Source of the DNA: Nocardioides marmorisolisilvae
GTDB taxonomy: Bacteria > Actinomycetota > Actinomycetes > Propionibacteriales > Nocardioidaceae
Assembly: GCF_031656915.1 (NCBI RefSeq)
Contig: NZ_CP134227.1
Location: 3,100,001 to 3,164,000 of the forward strand
Reading direction: 5' to 3'
DNA length: 64,000 nucleotides
Shown here one piece after another: positions 38,302 through 46,870 of the stretch. Below the pieces are notes generated by a model, which was not told where the DNA came from, did no database searches, and saw only the letters and a list, made by a program, of their open reading frames with translations. Made by a program: the position numbers and the translations under genes. Numbering within the stretch: position 1 is the first letter of the stretch; the number at the start of each line of letters is the position of its first letter.

Positions 38302-38481
38302 ATGAGCATGAGCATGAACAGTGAGCAGGTCCTCCGCTCCGAGATCAATTACCGGATGGAGCAGGGCCAAGGTCGTCCGGGGAGCCGGCTGAGCAGCTGG
38401 GCCCGGGCGGAGGGCAGGTCGGAGACGCTGGTGCGCCGCGGCTGGCGACGGGTGCGGCCGACGAGCGGGCCGGCCTGTTGA
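38302..38481 (+). CDS. 59-residue small protein coupled to the LuxR gene
   Basis: This short frame begins MSMSMNSEQVLRSEINYRME, with GAGGAG upstream of the ATG. It is basic, with Arg-rich second half and a single Cys near the end. Its TGA overlaps the TTG start of the LuxR-type gene, so it may act as a leader that controls translation of that regulator. The motif SEQVLRSEINYR looks helical. No family is recognised with certainty. Confidence 0.6.
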   Translation: MSMSMNSEQVLRSEINYRMEQGQGRPGSRLSSWARAEGRSETLVRRGWRRVRPTSGPAC

Positions 38482-41468
38482 GCACGACTGCTCCGCTCTC
38501 CGCGCCCGACGCGGACCTGTCGGTGGCCCTTGGCATGATGGGCGACGTGTGGGCCGAGCGGAGCAGGACCGTCGGGCTCTTCGGGCGCGACCGCGAGCTT
38601 GCCGAGATGCGCGAGCTGGTCGGCGGAGCTGTGCCCCGATCGGCCGCACTGGTGGTCTCCGGGGACGCCGGGGTCGGCAAGACCAGGCTGCTCGGGGAGT
38701 TCGTCGACCGGCTCGACCGCGACGGCTGGCGGGTGCTGCTCGGCCACTGCCTCGACTTCGGTGACACCGCGATGCCCTACCTGCCCTTCACCGAGATGCT
38801 GCGACGTCTCGACCAGGTGGAGCCGGCGCTGGCCGCCGAGCTGGCCGCCGCCCACCCCGCGCTGGCCCAGCTGAGCCGCACCCAGCGCGGCTCCGACACC
38901 CCCAGCGACGGCCTCGACCGGGCCGAGATCTTCGCCTCGATGCACGCCTGCCTGGAGGACCTCGCCGGTCGGGGGCCCGTCGCGGTGCTCGTCGAGGACA
39001 TGCACTGGGCCGACCCGTCGTCCCGCGACCTGGTGAGCTTCCTGCTGGCTCGTGGGTTCAGCGGACCCGTGGCGCTGATCGCCACCTACCGCTCCGACGA
39101 CCTGCACCGTCGCCACCCGCTGCGCCGTACCGTCACCGAGTGGATGCGGCTGCCGGGCCTCAGGCGCATCCAGCTCGGCCCGTTGGGCGGACCCGACGTG
39201 CGCCGGATGATCGGCGCGATCATCGGCGGTGCCGAGGTGACCGAGTACGCCACCGACGTCGAGCGCATCGTGCACCGCGCCGACGGCAACCCGTTCTACG
39301 TCGAGGAGCTGGTCAGTGCCTTCCTCAGCGGCGGCTGGCAGCTGCCCGAGGACCTCGCCGACCTGCTCCTGGTCCGCCTCGACCGCCTCGACGAGCGGGC
39401 CCGGACCCTGGTGCGTGAGGCCTCGGTGGCCGGCCAGCGGGTGCCGCACGACCTGCTGGCGGCGGTGACCAGCCTGTCGGAGGCCGACCTCGACGCGTCG
39501 TTGCGGTCGGCGCTCGACCAGCACGTGCTGATCCGGTCGGGCGACCGGGCCTACATGTTCCGGCACGCCCTGCTCGGTGAGGCGGTGTACGACGACCTGC
39601 TCCCCGGCGAGCGGCTCCGCCTCCACAAGGCCTACGCCGCCGCGATCCGCAACCGGGTCGGCGGCGCCAGCCCGGCGGCGCTCGCCCGGCACGCGCACGC
39701 CTCCCACGACCTCCCGACGGCCCTGCTGGCGAGCATCGATGCGGGTCGCAAGGCGCTGGTCTCCGGCGGTCCCGACGAGTCCGCCCGGCACTTCCAGACG
39801 GCGCTGGAGATCTACGACCGTGCCGCCCGCGAGATGGACGACCCGCCGGACCTCGCCGAGCTGGTCAGCGAGACGAGCGAGGCGATGGCTGTCTCGGGCC
39901 ACCCGCTGCGGGCCCTCGGGATGGTCTCCGAGCAACTCGCCGAGCTCCCCGCCGACGCATCCGCGACCAGCCGGGCGCGGTTGCTGCTCGCGATCGCCGA
40001 GGCTGCGCTGGTCACCGAGTCGCAGGTCGACCTGATGGAGGTGACCACCGAGGGCCTGGCGCTCGTGGGCGAGGCGCCGAGCAGTCTGAGGGCCAAGCTG
40101 CTCGCGGCCAGGGCCTGGGCCCACATCATCGTCAGCGACTTCGCCAGTGCCCGCGCCACCGCCGACGAGGCGCTGGAGATGGCCAGCAAGCTGCAGCTCC
40201 CCGCACTCGCGGCCGACGTCCGGCTGATCCTGACCCGGCTCAGCACCTTCGACGACTTCGGTGCCACCGCACGGGCCGAGCTCAAGGAGTCGGTCGCGGA
40301 GGCGCAGCGGCGCGGGGACTTCGAGGGGCAGCTGGTGGCGCTGTTCCGACTCGGCATCGTGCACTACGAGTACGCCGAGCACGACGCCGCTCGGGAGGCC
40401 TGGACCCAGGCGGCCGAGCTCGCCACGCGGCACGGCCGGCCGTGGTCGCCGTACGGCTTCGACGCCCGGCTCCGAGCGGCCATGGTGGCGCAGGTGACCG
40501 GCGAGTGGGACGAGGCGCTGCGCATCGTCGACGCCTCCGGGGAGTCACCGCCGTCCACGCTGCGCGCCCTGCTCACCAGCGTCGAGCTGCTCGTCGCCGC
40601 CGGACGGGGCGACACTGCCGCGCTGCTGCGCTTTCCCGCGGTGCGCGAGCGGTGGCGGCGAGACGGGTTGATCGCGATCCTGAGTGGGGCGGCGGCCATC
40701 GACCTGGTCGGCGCCCGCGACGGGCATGTCGGCGCGATGGCGACCTACCAGGACGTCGTGGACGTGATGAGCAGCATGTGGGAGCCGGCCTTCCAGGCAC
40801 GGGTCCGGATGGCCGCGCTGACCCTCGGCCACCTCGTGGCGGCGACCCCGGCGACACCGTCCGCGGACCGTGCCGTGCTGCTCGCGGAGGCCGACCGTCT
40901 GGTTGCCGACGCCGACCTGGTCATCGACACCCTCAACGAGCGGGGTCGTCCCTTCGGCGTCGAAGGTCAGGCCTGGCTGTCCCGGGTCGCCGCCGAGCGC
41001 CAGCATCTCGGTTGGCTGTGCGGCACCGAGACCGACGTCGAGGCGCTCATCGAGGCCTGGCGGACCAACGTCGCGCACTTCGAGGCGTTCGGCGAGGTCC
41101 ACGAGATCGCTCGGGCGCAGGCCCGACTCGCCGTCGTGCTCCGGGCCGCGGGTCGCGCCGACGAGGCCCGGGCGATCGCCGAGAAGGCCCGCCGGGCGGC
41201 GTCCCGGCTCGGCGCGCGTCCGCTGCTGACCGAGCTCGCCTCCTTCGAGAGCCGCGCCAACGGCGCCGACCGCTCGGCAGAGCTGACCCCGCGCGAGCGG
41301 GAGATCCTCGGCCTGGTGGCGCAGGGCCGCACGAACGGCGAGGTCGCGCGCCAACTGTTCATCTCGACCAAGACCGTCAGCGTGCACGTCTCGAACATCC
41401 TCGCCAAGCTGGGCGCCTCGGGTCGCACCGAGGCGGCGGCGATCGCGCGCCGCGAGCAGCTGCTCTAG
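38478..41468 (+). CDS. Large ATP-binding LuxR-family (LAL) regulator
   Basis: The protein has 996 residues from TTG 38478; ATG 38535 or 38538 is an alternative with 19-20 fewer residues. The N-terminal AAA/STAND domain has Walker A GDAGVGKTRL (Lys68) and Walker B-like VAVLVEDMHWADPSS. The middle 500 residues are helical TPR-like repeats that probably sense a ligand or partner. The C-terminal LuxR HTH reads LTPREREILGLVAQGRTNGEVARQLFISTKTVSVHVSNIL from about residue 935. MalT-type activators have this architecture. Nearby targets might be the ABC operon or the P450 gene, but nothing shows which. Confidence 0.9.
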   Translation: MSTTAPLSAPDADLSVALGMMGDVWAERSRTVGLFGRDRELAEMRELVGGAVPRSAALVVSGDAGVGKTRLLGEFVDRLDRDGWRVLLGHCLDFGDTAMPYLPFTEMLRRLDQVEPALAAELAAAHPALAQLSRTQRGSDTPSDGLDRAEIFASMHACLEDLAGRGPVAVLVEDMHWADPSSRDLVSFLLARGFSGPVALIATYRSDDLHRRHPLRRTVTEWMRLPGLRRIQLGPLGGPDVRRMIGAIIGGAEVTEYATDVERIVHRADGNPFYVEELVSAFLSGGWQLPEDLADLLLVRLDRLDERARTLVREASVAGQRVPHDLLAAVTSLSEADLDASLRSALDQHVLIRSGDRAYMFRHALLGEAVYDDLLPGERLRLHKAYAAAIRNRVGGASPAALARHAHASHDLPTALLASIDAGRKALVSGGPDESARHFQTALEIYDRAAREMDDPPDLAELVSETSEAMAVSGHPLRALGMVSEQLAELPADASATSRARLLLAIAEAALVTESQVDLMEVTTEGLALVGEAPSSLRAKLLAARAWAHIIVSDFASARATADEALEMASKLQLPALAADVRLILTRLSTFDDFGATARAELKESVAEAQRRGDFEGQLVALFRLGIVHYEYAEHDAAREAWTQAAELATRHGRPWSPYGFDARLRAAMVAQVTGEWDEALRIVDASGESPPSTLRALLTSVELLVAAGRGDTAALLRFPAVRERWRRDGLIAILSGAAAIDLVGARDGHVGAMATYQDVVDVMSSMWEPAFQARVRMAALTLGHLVAATPATPSADRAVLLAEADRLVADADLVIDTLNERGRPFGVEGQAWLSRVAAERQHLGWLCGTETDVEALIEAWRTNVAHFEAFGEVHEIARAQARLAVVLRAAGRADEARAIAEKARRAASRLGARPLLTELASFESRANGADRSAELTPREREILGLVAQGRTNGEVARQLFISTKTVSVHVSNILAKLGASGRTEAAAIARREQLL

Positions 41469-41527
41469 CGACCCCTGCTCCGCGACGACAGCCCCGACCG
41501 CACGGCAACCGCCTCCTGAAATTCAAC

Positions 41528-41565
41528 TGAACGGGGTTCAACAAGGGCCGCCGTACTCGTAGTAT
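41528..41565 (+). promoter_or_regulatory. Putative promoter with overlapping inverted repeat before the P450 gene
   Basis: TTCAAC (41537-41542) and TAGTAT (41560-41565) are 17 bases apart and resemble -35 and -10 boxes. The inverted repeat TGAAC-GGG-GTTCA (41528-41540) overlaps the -35, which suggests a repressor site. It is related to, but spaced one base wider than, the AAC-N2-GTT core of the KstR-like sites further on. Confidence 0.5.
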
Positions 41566-41597
41566 GGACGCCGCGGGGGATGAGCCGAGGAGGGTCG

Positions 41598-42971
41598 ATG
41601 ACCACGACCGAGGAACGCATGGCGCGGATGGCGCTGCCCGTCGCGACCCAACGGCGAGCGGCCGTCGATCCCAGCACGCTGCCGCCGGGGCCCGGCTGGC
41701 CCACCATCCTGCAGAGCATCGGCCTGCTCCGGTTCCGGCACGCGTTCATCCCCTGGATGCACCGCAGGTACGGCGACACCTTCACGATCCGGGTGCTGCC
41801 ACAGCGCCGCTACGTGGTGGTCTTCCACCGTCCCGAGCACGTCAAGGAGATCTTCGCCGGCGACCCGGAGGTCTTCCACGCAGGCAAGGGCAACGCGATC
41901 CTGGGGCCGGTGATGGGCGAGCACTCCCTGCTCCTGGTCGACAGTGCGCAGCACAAGCGCGCCCGCAAGATGCTGATGCCCGCGTTCAACGCCAGCGCGA
42001 TCCGCAGCTACCGCTCGGTGGTGACCGGGCTGGCCAAGGCGGAGGTGGCGAGCTGGCGTGAAGGGGTGCCGTTCGCCTCTCTGGAGCGGATGAACGCGCT
42101 GACCCTCGAGGTGATCCTCCAGGTGGTCTTCGGGGTGACCGACGAGCGCCGCCTCGGTGAGCTGCGGCCGTTGGTCAACCGCACCGTCAATGTCAGCCCG
42201 GCCGTCTTCCTCGGCTACAACTTCGCCCGGCTGCAGAAGCTTGGGCCGTGGCGCCGGGCGATCGAGAACCAGGTCGAGCTCGACCGGGTGATCCACGCCG
42301 AGATCACCGACCGCCGCACTCGTACCGACCTCGACGAGCGCTCGGACGTGCTCTCCCGGCTGCTCCTGGTGCGCGACGAGACCACCGGCGAGGGCCTGGC
42401 CGACGATGAGCTCCGTGACCAGCTGGTGACGCTGCTGCTCGCCGGCCACGAGACCACCGCGACGGCGCTGTCGTGGGCACTGCACGAGATCGGCAAGGAC
42501 GCGGCGGTGGCCCAGCGGGCGCGGCAAGCCGCCAGCGAGGGCGACGACGAGCACCTCGAGGCGGTGCTCAAGGAGGCGATGCGGCTGCATCCGGTGATCC
42601 CGATGGTGGTGCGCCACCTGATGGCACCGGCGACCGTGGCCGGCATCGACCTCCCGCGCGGGGCCAACGTCGCCGCGTCGATCATCCTCGCCCACGAGAG
42701 CGAGGAGAGCCACCCCGACCACCTCGCCTTCCGGCCCGAGCGGTTCCTCGAGGGCGAGGTGCACCCGAACACCTGGATCCCCTTCGGCGGCGGTGTGCGA
42801 CGCTGCATCGGCGCCGGCTTCTCGCTGATGGAGGGGGTGGCCGTGCTGCGCGAGGTGCTCACCACGTACGACGTCACGCTGCCGGCCGGCGAGCCCGCCG
42901 AGCGACCCAAGGTCCGCAACATCACCAGCGTCCCGCGCCGGGGCGCGCGCATCGTCGTACGCCGTCGCTGA
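41598..42971 (+). CDS. Cytochrome P450
   Basis: The protein has 457 residues from ATG 41598, chosen because GAGGAGG lies just upstream; ATG 41580 is possible. The I-helix motif LLLAGHETTATALSW, the K-helix EAMR and the heme loop FGGGVRRCIGAG (Cys403) are intact, so it should be an active monooxygenase. The N-terminus DPSTLPPGPGWPTILQS lacks a membrane anchor, as in bacterial soluble P450s. The substrate is not evident; neighbours point to hydrophobic, lipid or steroid-like compounds. No ferredoxin gene lies beside it. Confidence 0.93.
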   Translation: MTTTEERMARMALPVATQRRAAVDPSTLPPGPGWPTILQSIGLLRFRHAFIPWMHRRYGDTFTIRVLPQRRYVVVFHRPEHVKEIFAGDPEVFHAGKGNAILGPVMGEHSLLLVDSAQHKRARKMLMPAFNASAIRSYRSVVTGLAKAEVASWREGVPFASLERMNALTLEVILQVVFGVTDERRLGELRPLVNRTVNVSPAVFLGYNFARLQKLGPWRRAIENQVELDRVIHAEITDRRTRTDLDERSDVLSRLLLVRDETTGEGLADDELRDQLVTLLLAGHETTATALSWALHEIGKDAAVAQRARQAASEGDDEHLEAVLKEAMRLHPVIPMVVRHLMAPATVAGIDLPRGANVAASIILAHESEESHPDHLAFRPERFLEGEVHPNTWIPFGGGVRRCIGAGFSLMEGVAVLREVLTTYDVTLPAGEPAERPKVRNITSVPRRGARIVVRRR

Positions 42972-43013
42972 CCGCCCCGGCGTCGCCGAACAGGCCCCTC
43001 GTAGGCTCCTCGT

Positions 43014-43241
43014 GTGAAGCTCGAACGCAAGCACGCGCTCTTCCTGCTGGCCGTGGGCGTCTGGAACTGGCTGACCTATGCCCGGTTCACCAAGGCGCTG
43101 ATCGACACGCCGGAGGACCGCCCCACCGGCTACTACGTCGCGCACTCGATCCTGATCGTGGTCAACGTGGTGATCGGCGGCGTCCTCGGCGCCTGGGGCA
43201 TCAAGGCGCTCCGCGGCAGGACCCGCGACCAGCTCAGCTGA
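43014..43241 (+). CDS. SCO4848-family small membrane protein
   Basis: This 75-residue protein starts at GTG 43014 and has two membrane segments (HALFLLAVGVWNWLTYARF and SILIVVNVVIGGVLGAWGI). The order FLLAVGVWNW, RFTKAL, ptGYYVAHSILIVVN matches the actinobacterial SCO4848 family of unknown function. Its 3' end overlaps the convergent sulfotransferase gene by eight bases. Confidence 0.85.
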   Translation: MKLERKHALFLLAVGVWNWLTYARFTKALIDTPEDRPTGYYVAHSILIVVNVVIGGVLGAWGIKALRGRTRDQLS

Positions 43242-44364
43242 GCCGCTCGCGCACCTGGCCGTCGGTGAGGCCGAAGTCGGCCAGGGCGTAGGAGTGTCGC
43301 GGCGCCCGGACGCCCGAGCGGGAGGCGACAAGCTCGGCCTCGATCGCGGCGCGGACCGAGTCGCCCCACGGCAGTCCTGCGGCGGCGTACAGCCCCTGCA
43401 CGGTGCCGACCGGGTCGGTCATGAGGTCGGCGTAGGCGACGTCGACGAACGCGCCGGGTCGCTCGCTCCGCGTCCTGAGGTAGGCCTCGTGCTCGCGGAC
43501 GAGGAGGTCGAGCTGGGTGCGACCGATGGCGTCGCCGACGAATGCGGTCGAGGTGCCGCGGGTCGATGCCTCGGCCAACGAGCACATCGAGGCCACACAG
43601 GTCACCGGGTCACGGTGGGTGACCACCACCACGGCATCGGGATAGACGTCGAGCAGTGCGTCCAGGGCCATCAAGTGGCTCGGGTTCTTCAGGATCCAGC
43701 GCTTCTCCGCGTCGTTGAGGCCGATCAGCTGCAGCAGTCGGCGGTGCCGCCGGTAGGCCGGCGCCCAGTCGGCCCCCTGCAGCCACTCCGAGTACGCCGG
43801 CACCAGCGCCTGGGTCTCGAACGCCGCCGACGTCCCGACCTGCTGGAGCAGCCGCCAGCACTCCTCGTGGCTGGCCGCGTCGGAGTAGTGCAGCCCGGCG
43901 AGCTCGGGATGGGCCTCGTGGAACGCGTGGTAGCCCGTCTGCATCGCGGTGAAGATCGGGTCATCGTCCCAGCGCTCCCGCGGTGGCCGGGGCTGCGGCA
44001 GGTCGGCGAGCCACTGCTCCAGCCCCTGGTGTGCCGGGTCGGCGGTGAGCAGTCGCTGCAGCAGCGTCGTACCCGACCGGGGCAGGCCGGTGACCACGAC
44101 CGGCCGCTCGACGGGCACCTGAGCACTGGTCGGGTTCGCTGCGAAGCCCTGCTCGGCCATCAACCGCGCGACCAGCAGCCCTTTCAGGCCGCCGCGCGCC
44201 CGGTGGTTGCCCGCGGGGGTGAGGCCGGCGGCCCCGCGGTAGTCCTCGAGCAGGACTCGCAGCCCCTCCTCGTGCTGGTCGCCGCCGAAGTCGGAGAGCC
44301 CGGTGGCCCGGACGGCGGCGGTGACGATCTCGTCGTAGCTGCCGACCGACTCACGCTCCCGCAT
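43234..44364 (-). CDS. Sulfotransferase-family protein
   Basis: The protein has 376 residues. The PAPS-binding loop TGLPRSGTTLLQRLLTADP near residue 95 and the later RDPVTCVASMCSL match the sulfotransferase_3 group. Such genes lie beside an SDR gene in the mycobacterial cholesterol regulon (Rv3529c/Rv3530c as I recall). Here too it follows the SDR gene, overlapping its end by 14 bases. Sulfotransferase activity itself is not demonstrated for this subgroup. Confidence 0.85.
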   Translation of the reverse strand: MRERESVGSYDEIVTAAVRATGLSDFGGDQHEEGLRVLLEDYRGAAGLTPAGNHRARGGLKGLLVARLMAEQGFAANPTSAQVPVERPVVVTGLPRSGTTLLQRLLTADPAHQGLEQWLADLPQPRPPRERWDDDPIFTAMQTGYHAFHEAHPELAGLHYSDAASHEECWRLLQQVGTSAAFETQALVPAYSEWLQGADWAPAYRRHRRLLQLIGLNDAEKRWILKNPSHLMALDALLDVYPDAVVVVTHRDPVTCVASMCSLAEASTRGTSTAFVGDAIGRTQLDLLVREHEAYLRTRSERPGAFVDVAYADLMTDPVGTVQGLYAAAGLPWGDSVRAAIEAELVASRSGVRAPRHSYALADFGLTDGQVRERLS

Positions 44365-45136
44365 GGAACTCCCCGCAGTCGACGTTGAGGATCTGACCGG
44401 TCACCGCGGAGGCCAGGTCGGAGGCGAGGAACAGGGTCGCCCGGGCCACCTCGTCGGGTGTGGCGAGCCGCTTCAGGTCGGTGGGCTCGGCCTTCTGCCG
44501 GTAGATCTCCTCGTGGGTGGTGCCGGCCTCCTGCGCCAACCAGTCGAAGTAGGCCTTGTTGACGTCCTCGTAGATGTACGACGGCGCCACGCTGTTCACC
44601 CGGATCCCGCGTGGACCCAGCTCGGTGGCCAGCGAGGAGGCCAGGTGGGCCAGGGTGCCCTTGGACAGCTTGTAGCCGGCGTACTCCGGCTGGGAGCTGT
44701 AGATGACGCAGGAGTTGACCATGATGATCGACCCCCGCGCCTCGGCGAGGGCGTCGGCGAAGATCGAGGACAGCCGCAACGGCGCGAACACGTTGGTCTC
44801 CTGCGCAGTGCGCAGCGCGTCGAGCCCGAGCGTGCTGATCGGATCCATCGGCGGGATGCCGAACGCGTTGTTGACCAGGCAGTCGACGCGACCGAACTCC
44901 TCCAGCGCCGCGTCGAGGAGATGCCGGCGCGCGTCCTCGTCGGTGATGTCGGTGGGGACGACCAGGGCCCGGCGCCCGTGGCCTTCGACCACCTCGGCCA
45001 TCCTGCGCAGCCGCTTCTCGGTCCGCGAGGCGAGGACCAGGTCGGCGCCCATCCGGGCGGCCTCCTCGCCGAGGGCGCGGCCCAGCCCCGGTCCGACCCC
45101 GGACAGCACGATGACCTTGTCCCGCAGCAGCTCCAT
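44351..45136 (-). CDS. Short-chain dehydrogenase/reductase
   Basis: The protein has 261 residues from ATG 45136 (MELLRDKVIVLSGVG); an in-frame upstream start at 45148 is possible. The NAD(P)-binding GVGPGLGRALG, the NNAFG motif and the catalytic Ser with YKLSK are all present. It lies 12 bases downstream of a KstR-like palindrome and shares an operon with the sulfotransferase. The closest functional analogy is the SDR of the KstR regulon; the substrate is unknown. Confidence 0.9.
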   Translation of the reverse strand: MELLRDKVIVLSGVGPGLGRALGEEAARMGADLVLASRTEKRLRRMAEVVEGHGRRALVVPTDITDEDARRHLLDAALEEFGRVDCLVNNAFGIPPMDPISTLGLDALRTAQETNVFAPLRLSSIFADALAEARGSIIMVNSCVIYSSQPEYAGYKLSKGTLAHLASSLATELGPRGIRVNSVAPSYIYEDVNKAYFDWLAQEAGTTHEEIYRQKAEPTDLKRLATPDEVARATLFLASDLASAVTGQILNVDCGEFHAGA

Positions 45137-45148
45137 GGACGCACACAC

Positions 45149-45162
45149 TAGAACGTGTTTCA
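45149..45162 (-). promoter_or_regulatory. KstR-like operator, copy 1
   Basis: On the minus strand TGAAACACGTTCTA fits the pattern T-N2-AAC-N2-GTT-N2-A reported for KstR, the TetR-type repressor of sterol catabolism. It lies 12 bases before the SDR start codon. A second fitting site is at 48943-48956. Confidence 0.6.
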
Positions 45163-45186
45163 GTTTGCGTCGAGCCCCGCTTCTGG

Positions 45187-45995
45187 CTCAGCGGGGGAGG
45201 TGGGCGACCAGCTCCTCGACCATCTCGGGGAACTTCGCGACCACGATCCGTCGAGCCGGGCACCACTCGCTCAGCGGGGGAGGTGTGCGACCAGCTCCTC
45301 GACCATCTCGGGGAACTTCGCGACCACGATCCGTCGAGCCGGGCACCACTCGCTCAGCGGGGGAGGTGGGCGACCAGCTCCTCGACCATCTCGGGGAACT
45401 TCGCGACCACGATCCGTCGAGCCGGGCACCACTCGCTCAGCGGGGGAGGTGGGCGACCAGCTCCTCGATCATCTCGGGGAACTTCGCGACCACGATCCGT
45501 CGAGCCGGGCACCACTCGCTCAGCGGGGGAGGTGTGCGACCGGCTCCTCGATCATCTCGGGGAACTTCGCGACCACGATCCGTCGAGCCGGGCACCACTC
45601 GCTCAGCGGGGGAGGTGTGCGACCGGCTCCTCGATCATCTCGGGGAACTTCGCGACCACGATCCGTCGAGCCGGGCACCACTCGCTCAGCGGGGGAGGTG
45701 GGCGACCAGCTCCTCGACCATCTCGGGGAACTTCGCGACCACGATCCGTCGAGCCGGGCACCACTCGCTCAGCGGGGGAGGTGGGCGACCAGCTCCTCGA
45801 CCATCTCGGGGAACTTCGCGACCACGATCCGTCGAGCCGGGCACCACTCGCTCAGCGGGGGAGGTGTGCGACCAACTCCTCGATCATCTCGGGGAACTTC
45901 GCGACCACGATCCGTCGAGCCGGGCACCACTCGCTCAGCGGGGGAGGTGTGCGACCAGCTCCTCGATCATCTCGGGGAACTTCGCGACCACGATC
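45187..45995. repeat. 83-bp tandem repeat array, ten copies
   Basis: Copies start at 45187 and every 83 bases to 45934 with no length change: nine full units plus a 62-bp copy that is the true 3' end of the alpha/beta hydrolase gene. Each unit is the last 61-62 bases of that gene, including its stop codon, plus a 21-base linker (CGTCGAGCCGGGCACCACTCG) absent from the gene. Only a few bases vary (GTG/GGG, GACC/GATC, AG/GG/AA), so amplification is recent. The stretch between 45137 and 45934 contains no gene on either strand; long frames on the plus strand are artefacts of the 83-base period. Confidence 0.97.
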
Positions 45996-46828
45996 GAGAG
46001 GTGACCCTCGCCCTGCTCGAGGTGCGGCACCACGCCGGGAAGGTGCTCGGCGAGCCACTGTCCGTGGTGGAACGGCACCATCAGGTCCTCGGTGCCCTGC
46101 CAGAGGTAGGTCGGCACCGCGAGGTCGTCGAGCTCGAATCCCCAGTGCCTGGTGAAGGCCAGGTCGTCGTCGAGCCAGCCGTACACCTCCTCGACGCCGC
46201 CCTGGAGGTTGCGGATCAGGTCCTCGCCGACCTCACCGGTGAGCACCGCACGGTCGACCTCGGGGAGCAGCGTGTCCAGGGTGCGGAGGACGCTGTCGGC
46301 GTCGCCGGCGATGATGCCCTCGCGGTGGGACAGCAGGAACGGCATCAGCGCATCCTCGCCTTGCAGGGCCAAGGTGAACTCCTCGACGTTGTCGGCCCCC
46401 ATGCCCTCGAGGAAGTCGTCCTGGCCGGCGTACGGCTTGACGCAGCAGACCGCGAGCACGGCGAGCACCCGGTCGGGCAGCCCGGCGCCGGTCGCCAGGG
46501 CATGCGGACCGCCGCCGGACCCGCCGCCGGTGAGGATCTTGTCCGCGCCGAGGTGGTCGGCGATGGCGGCGACGTCCTCCGCGATCGACGCCACCGTGCG
46601 GCCCGGGTTGCGACTCGACCCGGCGGCGCCGGCGCGTGAGTAGGAGACGTAGCGCAGGCCGTGCTCGACCAGCACCCGGGTCTTGTCCGGGGGCTGGTAG
46701 TTGCAGCCCGGAGTGCCGTGGTGCCACACGAACGGGATGCCGTCCTCCGGCCCGGAGACCCGGACGTCGAGGACCCGGCCGTCCGGAAGGTCGAGCGCGA
46801 TGCGCTGGGCAGTCTGCTGGGCATTCAT
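45935..46828 (-). CDS. Alpha/beta hydrolase
   Basis: The protein has 297 residues from ATG 46828 (MNAQQTAQ); ATG 46840 would add four residues. The fold is shown by FVWHHGTPGC near the oxyanion, the nucleophile elbow GGGSGGGPHAL and the terminal acid and His in WQGTEDLMVPFHHG and QGEGHLS. The final 20 codons, ending EMIEELVAHLPR, are the segment that has been amplified in the adjacent 83-bp array. The gene lies 42 bases after the DUF1214 gene. The substrate is unknown; a C-C or ester hydrolase in lipid breakdown fits the context. Confidence 0.88.
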   Translation of the reverse strand: MNAQQTAQRIALDLPDGRVLDVRVSGPEDGIPFVWHHGTPGCNYQPPDKTRVLVEHGLRYVSYSRAGAAGSSRNPGRTVASIAEDVAAIADHLGADKILTGGGSGGGPHALATGAGLPDRVLAVLAVCCVKPYAGQDDFLEGMGADNVEEFTLALQGEDALMPFLLSHREGIIAGDADSVLRTLDTLLPEVDRAVLTGEVGEDLIRNLQGGVEEVYGWLDDDLAFTRHWGFELDDLAVPTYLWQGTEDLMVPFHHGQWLAEHLPGVVPHLEQGEGHLSIVVAKFPEMIEELVAHLPR

Positions 46829-46870
46829 GGTCCCGATCATGGCACCGCGACCCGAAGGGTCGTCAGCGGC

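Noticed and set aside
45187-45995. CRISPR array
   Set aside because: The units are contiguous, 83 bp, nearly identical along their full length, and contain no variable spacers; they derive from the adjacent hydrolase gene. No cas gene is present.
45155-46639. Long plus-strand reading frames (up to about 494 codons) across the repeat array
   Set aside because: They exist because the 83-bp unit has no stop in those frames and the period rotates through all frames. They have no ribosome site and repeat a Ser/Thr/Arg-rich peptide without any known fold.
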